DNA from: an uncultured Clostridium sp.
GTDB taxonomy: Bacteria; Bacillota; Clostridia; Clostridiales; Clostridiaceae
Direction of reading: 5' to 3'
Length of the DNA stretch: 7,005 nucleotides
Assembly: GCA_937927335.1 (NCBI GenBank)
Contig: CALBDU010000052.1
Location: 1 to 7,005, forward strand
Numbering within the stretch: the first letter of the stretch is position 1; each line of letters opens with the position of its first letter. The notes beneath the pieces were generated by a model. The model was not told the DNA's origin and made no database searches. It worked only from the letters and a program-made list of their open reading frames with translations. Below, piece by piece: positions 4,974 to 7,005 of the stretch. The translations under genes and the position numbers were made by a program.

Positions 4974-6446
4974 TTATTTTTCTACACAATCAATAGCATT
5001 AGCTTCTCTACTACATAAAATTTGATATTCACTAAGGGAACTGATTTTAGGAGTGTTCCCACATAACTTACATTCAGTATTTTTTTCAATTTTAAGGGTT
5101 TCAAAATCAGAGTAAAGGGCATCAAAATATGTTATTCTATTTACCATCGGGTCTCCCTCGCCGATTAAAAGCTTTATTACCTCTGCAGCTTGAATAAATC
5201 CCATCGCCCCTGGTACAGGGCCCAAAACTCCTGCTTCTGAGCAAGTCATCATTATATCTGATTTCTCTGATACATCGAACACACAACGATAACACGGACT
5301 TACTTTGGGGATAATTGTCATAATTACACCATAGAATCTAATAGATGCACCATCTACAAGAGGCTTATCTGCAAAATAGCAGGCATCATTCAGAAGGTAA
5401 CGTGTTTGAATATTGTCTACTGCATCTACGATGATATCGTACTTATTAACAATATCCAGAGCATTTTCCAGACCTAACCTTGCATTAATTGTTTCCACTT
5501 TTACATCTGGATTTAATTTATTAATAAATTTTTTTGCAGATTCAACCTTTAAAATGCCTATACTGGTTGAGGAATGAATTATCTGGCGGCTGAGATTACT
5601 TAATTCCACAATATCGAAATCTACTAATCCTATTGTACCAACTCCTGTTTTGGCAAGGGCATATGCAGCCGAAGAACCAAGACCACCAGTACCCACTACT
5701 AAAACTCTGGAATCCTTCAAATCTTTAATATAATTTTCTTTGTTACTTGTTGTTAAAACAACATCCTTATCTATTTCAGTAACTGCTGTCCAAAAATTTT
5801 TATCATTTAAATTAGAAAACTCCATTTTCAGCAGATCAAAATAAAGGGGTTCTTTAGGTATATTTTTATAATTTATAAATATTTTAATTGCTTCAATGGC
5901 TGTAAGGGCTCCAATAAGACAATTAGACAGTATACTCCCCATTTTGTCCTCTTCAATCTTATTCTTGTCAAATTTAGTTGATGATTTTAAAATAATATCA
6001 TGTAGTTCCGCTTCATCGTTGAAAATTTGAATATAACCACGCCAATTCTTTGTAACTGCAGCAACCAAAGGAACAAAGCCATCATTTTTATTGATAGTTG
6101 ATTTCATAAATCTTACTGCATCATTAATATCGTCATAATCACAAATGAATACTATAAGTGAAGGTTTATCAAATGATTCAAAGGAATAAAGCTTGAGTTC
6201 TATATCGTTATCAATTTCTTTTATGTTCCTGTAAAGTTCATCAAAGCCTTCAGTATTTTTTAAACAGCATTGTATACTGCCTGTGCCTGATGCTGCAAGG
6301 TAGTATATTAAAGATGAGGCTGCTTCAATTTCTGGAGCATATATCAACACACTTGCTTCAATTATTTTTTTCTGGCCTTCACCACTGATTTCTGGTAGTA
6401 TTATATGCCTTAAATATCTATTGATTTTTTCCTTTGGTAAAATCAT
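4974..6446 (-). CDS. ThiF/MoeB/HesA-family activating enzyme with two E1 folds in one chain
   Basis: A 490-residue protein, about twice the length of MoeB or ThiF. Residues 9-60 carry the usual E1 opening (INRYLRHIILPEISGEGQ), but the nucleotide-binding loop is lost: YAPEIEAAS replaces GxGGLGS. This first fold ends with LIGALTAIEAIKIF (177-190). A second, complete fold starts near 245: GTGGLGSS (252-259), DFD (276-278) with N284 and R287, K300, DAVDN (341-345), R349, the zinc pairs CYRC (385-388) and CKLC (459-462), and a candidate catalytic Cys402 in TCSEAGVLGP. Enzymes of this type adenylate the C-terminal glycine of a ubiquitin-like sulfur carrier (ThiS, MoaD). The start is ATG 6446 with AGGAGA nine bases upstream, rather than the ATG at 6470 inside the preceding gene. 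Four bases separate it from the NifU-like gene. The carrier is unknown. Confidence 0.88.
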   Translation of the reverse strand: MILPKEKINRYLRHIILPEISGEGQKKIIEASVLIYAPEIEAASSLIYYLAASGTGSIQCCLKNTEGFDELYRNIKEIDNDIELKLYSFESFDKPSLIVFICDYDDINDAVRFMKSTINKNDGFVPLVAAVTKNWRGYIQIFNDEAELHDIILKSSTKFDKNKIEEDKMGSILSNCLIGALTAIEAIKIFINYKNIPKEPLYFDLLKMEFSNLNDKNFWTAVTEIDKDVVLTTSNKENYIKDLKDSRVLVVGTGGLGSSAAYALAKTGVGTIGLVDFDIVELSNLSRQIIHSSTSIGILKVESAKKFINKLNPDVKVETINARLGLENALDIVNKYDIIVDAVDNIQTRYLLNDACYFADKPLVDGASIRFYGVIMTIIPKVSPCYRCVFDVSEKSDIMMTCSEAGVLGPVPGAMGFIQAAEVIKLLIGEGDPMVNRITYFDALYSDFETLKIEKNTECKLCGNTPKISSLSEYQILCSREANAIDCVEK

Positions 6447-6450
6447 AAAA

Positions 6451-6822
6451 TTATGTCTCCTGCTTCTCAAGATATTTTTTTATAGCAATCTGTAGTGCAT
6501 CGGCTGCAATATTAGAACATAGTAGCTTATTTTCAGGTAGCCCTCCCAGGGCTTGGGAAACATCTTCATTCTTAATTGCCAGAGCATCTTCAATTGTTTT
6601 GCCTTTTGCCAAAACTGTAACCATACTGCTGGCCGCAATTGCAGCACCGCAACCATAAGTTTTAAACTTAACATCTTCTAAAATATCATTATTTACTTTA
6701 ATATAAACTGTTATTAAATCTCCGTCAGATGGGTTTCCTACTATCCCTATACCATCTGCACCTATAATTTCCCCTGCATTTCTGGGATCTGAAAAATGAT
6801 CCATAACTGTTTCATTATACAA
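6451..6822 (-). CDS. NifU/IscU-like scaffold homologue lacking two cluster-binding residues
   Basis: A 123-residue protein of the short clostridial NifU type: NETVMDHFSDPRNAGEI at the start, then GNPSDGD (29-35), VKFKTYGCGAAIAASSM (51-67), ALGGLPENK (91-99), LLCSNIAADAL (100-110). In IscU/NifU scaffolds three Cys and one His hold the 2Fe-2S cluster. Here C58 and C102 remain, as does the conserved Asp (D35), but the first Cys is D33 (GNPSDGD for GNPxCGD) and the His is L101 (LLCSN for xHCSN). The start is probably TTG 6822, with GGTGGTG six bases upstream and a product of family length; GTG 6831 or 6834 would add three or four residues. The GTG at 6900 only adds AT-rich leader. It is the first gene of an operon with the double E1. 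A role in sulfur handing rather than cluster building is inferred. Confidence 0.86.
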   Translation of the reverse strand: MYNETVMDHFSDPRNAGEIIGADGIGIVGNPSDGDLITVYIKVNNDILEDVKFKTYGCGAAIAASSMVTVLAKGKTIEDALAIKNEDVSQALGGLPENKLLCSNIAADALQIAIKKYLEKQET

Positions 6823-6838
6823 AACTTTCACCACCAAG

Positions 6839-6867
6839 ATTATAAATTTTATTTCATAGTATTCCAA
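6839..6867 (-). promoter_or_regulatory. Candidate promoter of the NifU-like/E1 operon
   Basis: On the minus strand TTGGAA (complement of 6862-6867) and a perfect TATAAT (complement of 6839-6844) are 17 bases apart. The predicted start of transcription, near 6832, would fall in or after the ribosome binding site and about ten bases before the TTG start. Either the real promoter is further upstream, or the message begins at or next to a GTG codon (6834 or 6831) and is leaderless. Confidence 0.4.
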
Positions 6868-7005
6868 TCGGCTTAATAAATCAATAATCAATTTTTGCAC
6901 AGTTTTATAGTGGAGAGTATAGAAAAGATTGTTTTACCAAGTACATAAATAAATTTTTAGGTCTGTCTATGGGATTAAGTTACCTCATTCCCATTATTCA
7001 ATTTT
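6868..7005. other. Right-edge region upstream of the NifU-like gene
   Basis: No complete gene is visible. ATGGGA (6969-6974) and TCCCAT (6989-6994) form an inverted repeat. On the minus strand the loop of this hairpin contains AGGT, which can pair with ACCT about six bases beyond the stem, an H-type pseudoknot arrangement. On the plus strand an ATG at 6969 opens MGLSYLIPIIQF to the edge with only a weak AGGT upstream. A leftward gene could end at 6975. None of these can be decided from this window. Confidence 0.3.

Noticed and set aside
6480..6674. Second minus-strand frame inside the NifU-like gene
   Set aside because: Overlaps a conserved protein in another frame and has a biased composition (L, Q, W, M).
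6969..7005. Plus-strand start MGLSYLIPIIQF at the right edge
   Set aside because: Only 12 codons, a weak AGGT upstream and no promoter that stands out; it may be real but cannot be supported here.

Overview
The window is AT-rich DNA of a low-GC Gram-positive bacterium, most likely a member of the Clostridia. The evidence is strong GGAGG-type ribosome binding sites with frequent TTG starts, a Gram-positive LexA box, and a NifU-like protein of the short clostridial type. Genus and species cannot be read from it. Two groups of genes meet here: a defence-like island on the left and a sulfur-chemistry operon on the right.

Left (1-930): the 5' part of jetA, first gene of a type I Wadjet (JetABCD) anti-plasmid system, runs leftward off the edge from a TTG start at 509. 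The rest of the system lies outside the window. After about 400 non-coding bases, a rightward promoter with a perfect GAAC-N4-GTTC SOS box on its transcription start drives a 71-residue acidic coiled-coil protein (928-1143). It is followed by two tandemly duplicated small genes (1293-1496 and 1636-1896), a divergent DUF1385/YqhQ-like membrane protein (1974-2711) and a frameshifted two-helix membrane gene (2724-2890).

Middle (2954-4681): three leftward genes, each probably with its own promoter. They are a solitary AbiEi-type antitoxin/regulator with no AbiEii toxin beside it, a 188-residue protein with an Asn-rich linker and hydrophobic tail, and an overlooked 31-residue hydrophobic peptide with a very good ribosome binding site. 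The set looks like accessory or defence DNA, but only the AbiEi family is recognised.

Right (4872-6822): a leftward two-gene operon closed by a strong hairpin. A 123-residue NifU/IscU homologue has Asp in place of the first cluster cysteine and Leu in place of the conserved histidine. Four bases downstream lies a 490-residue ThiF/MoeB/HesA-type activating enzyme made of two E1 folds in one chain, the first degenerate and the second complete. The arrangement suggests a specialised sulfur-transfer or carrier-activation module rather than housekeeping Fe-S assembly. No carrier protein or cysteine desulfurase is visible inside the window.
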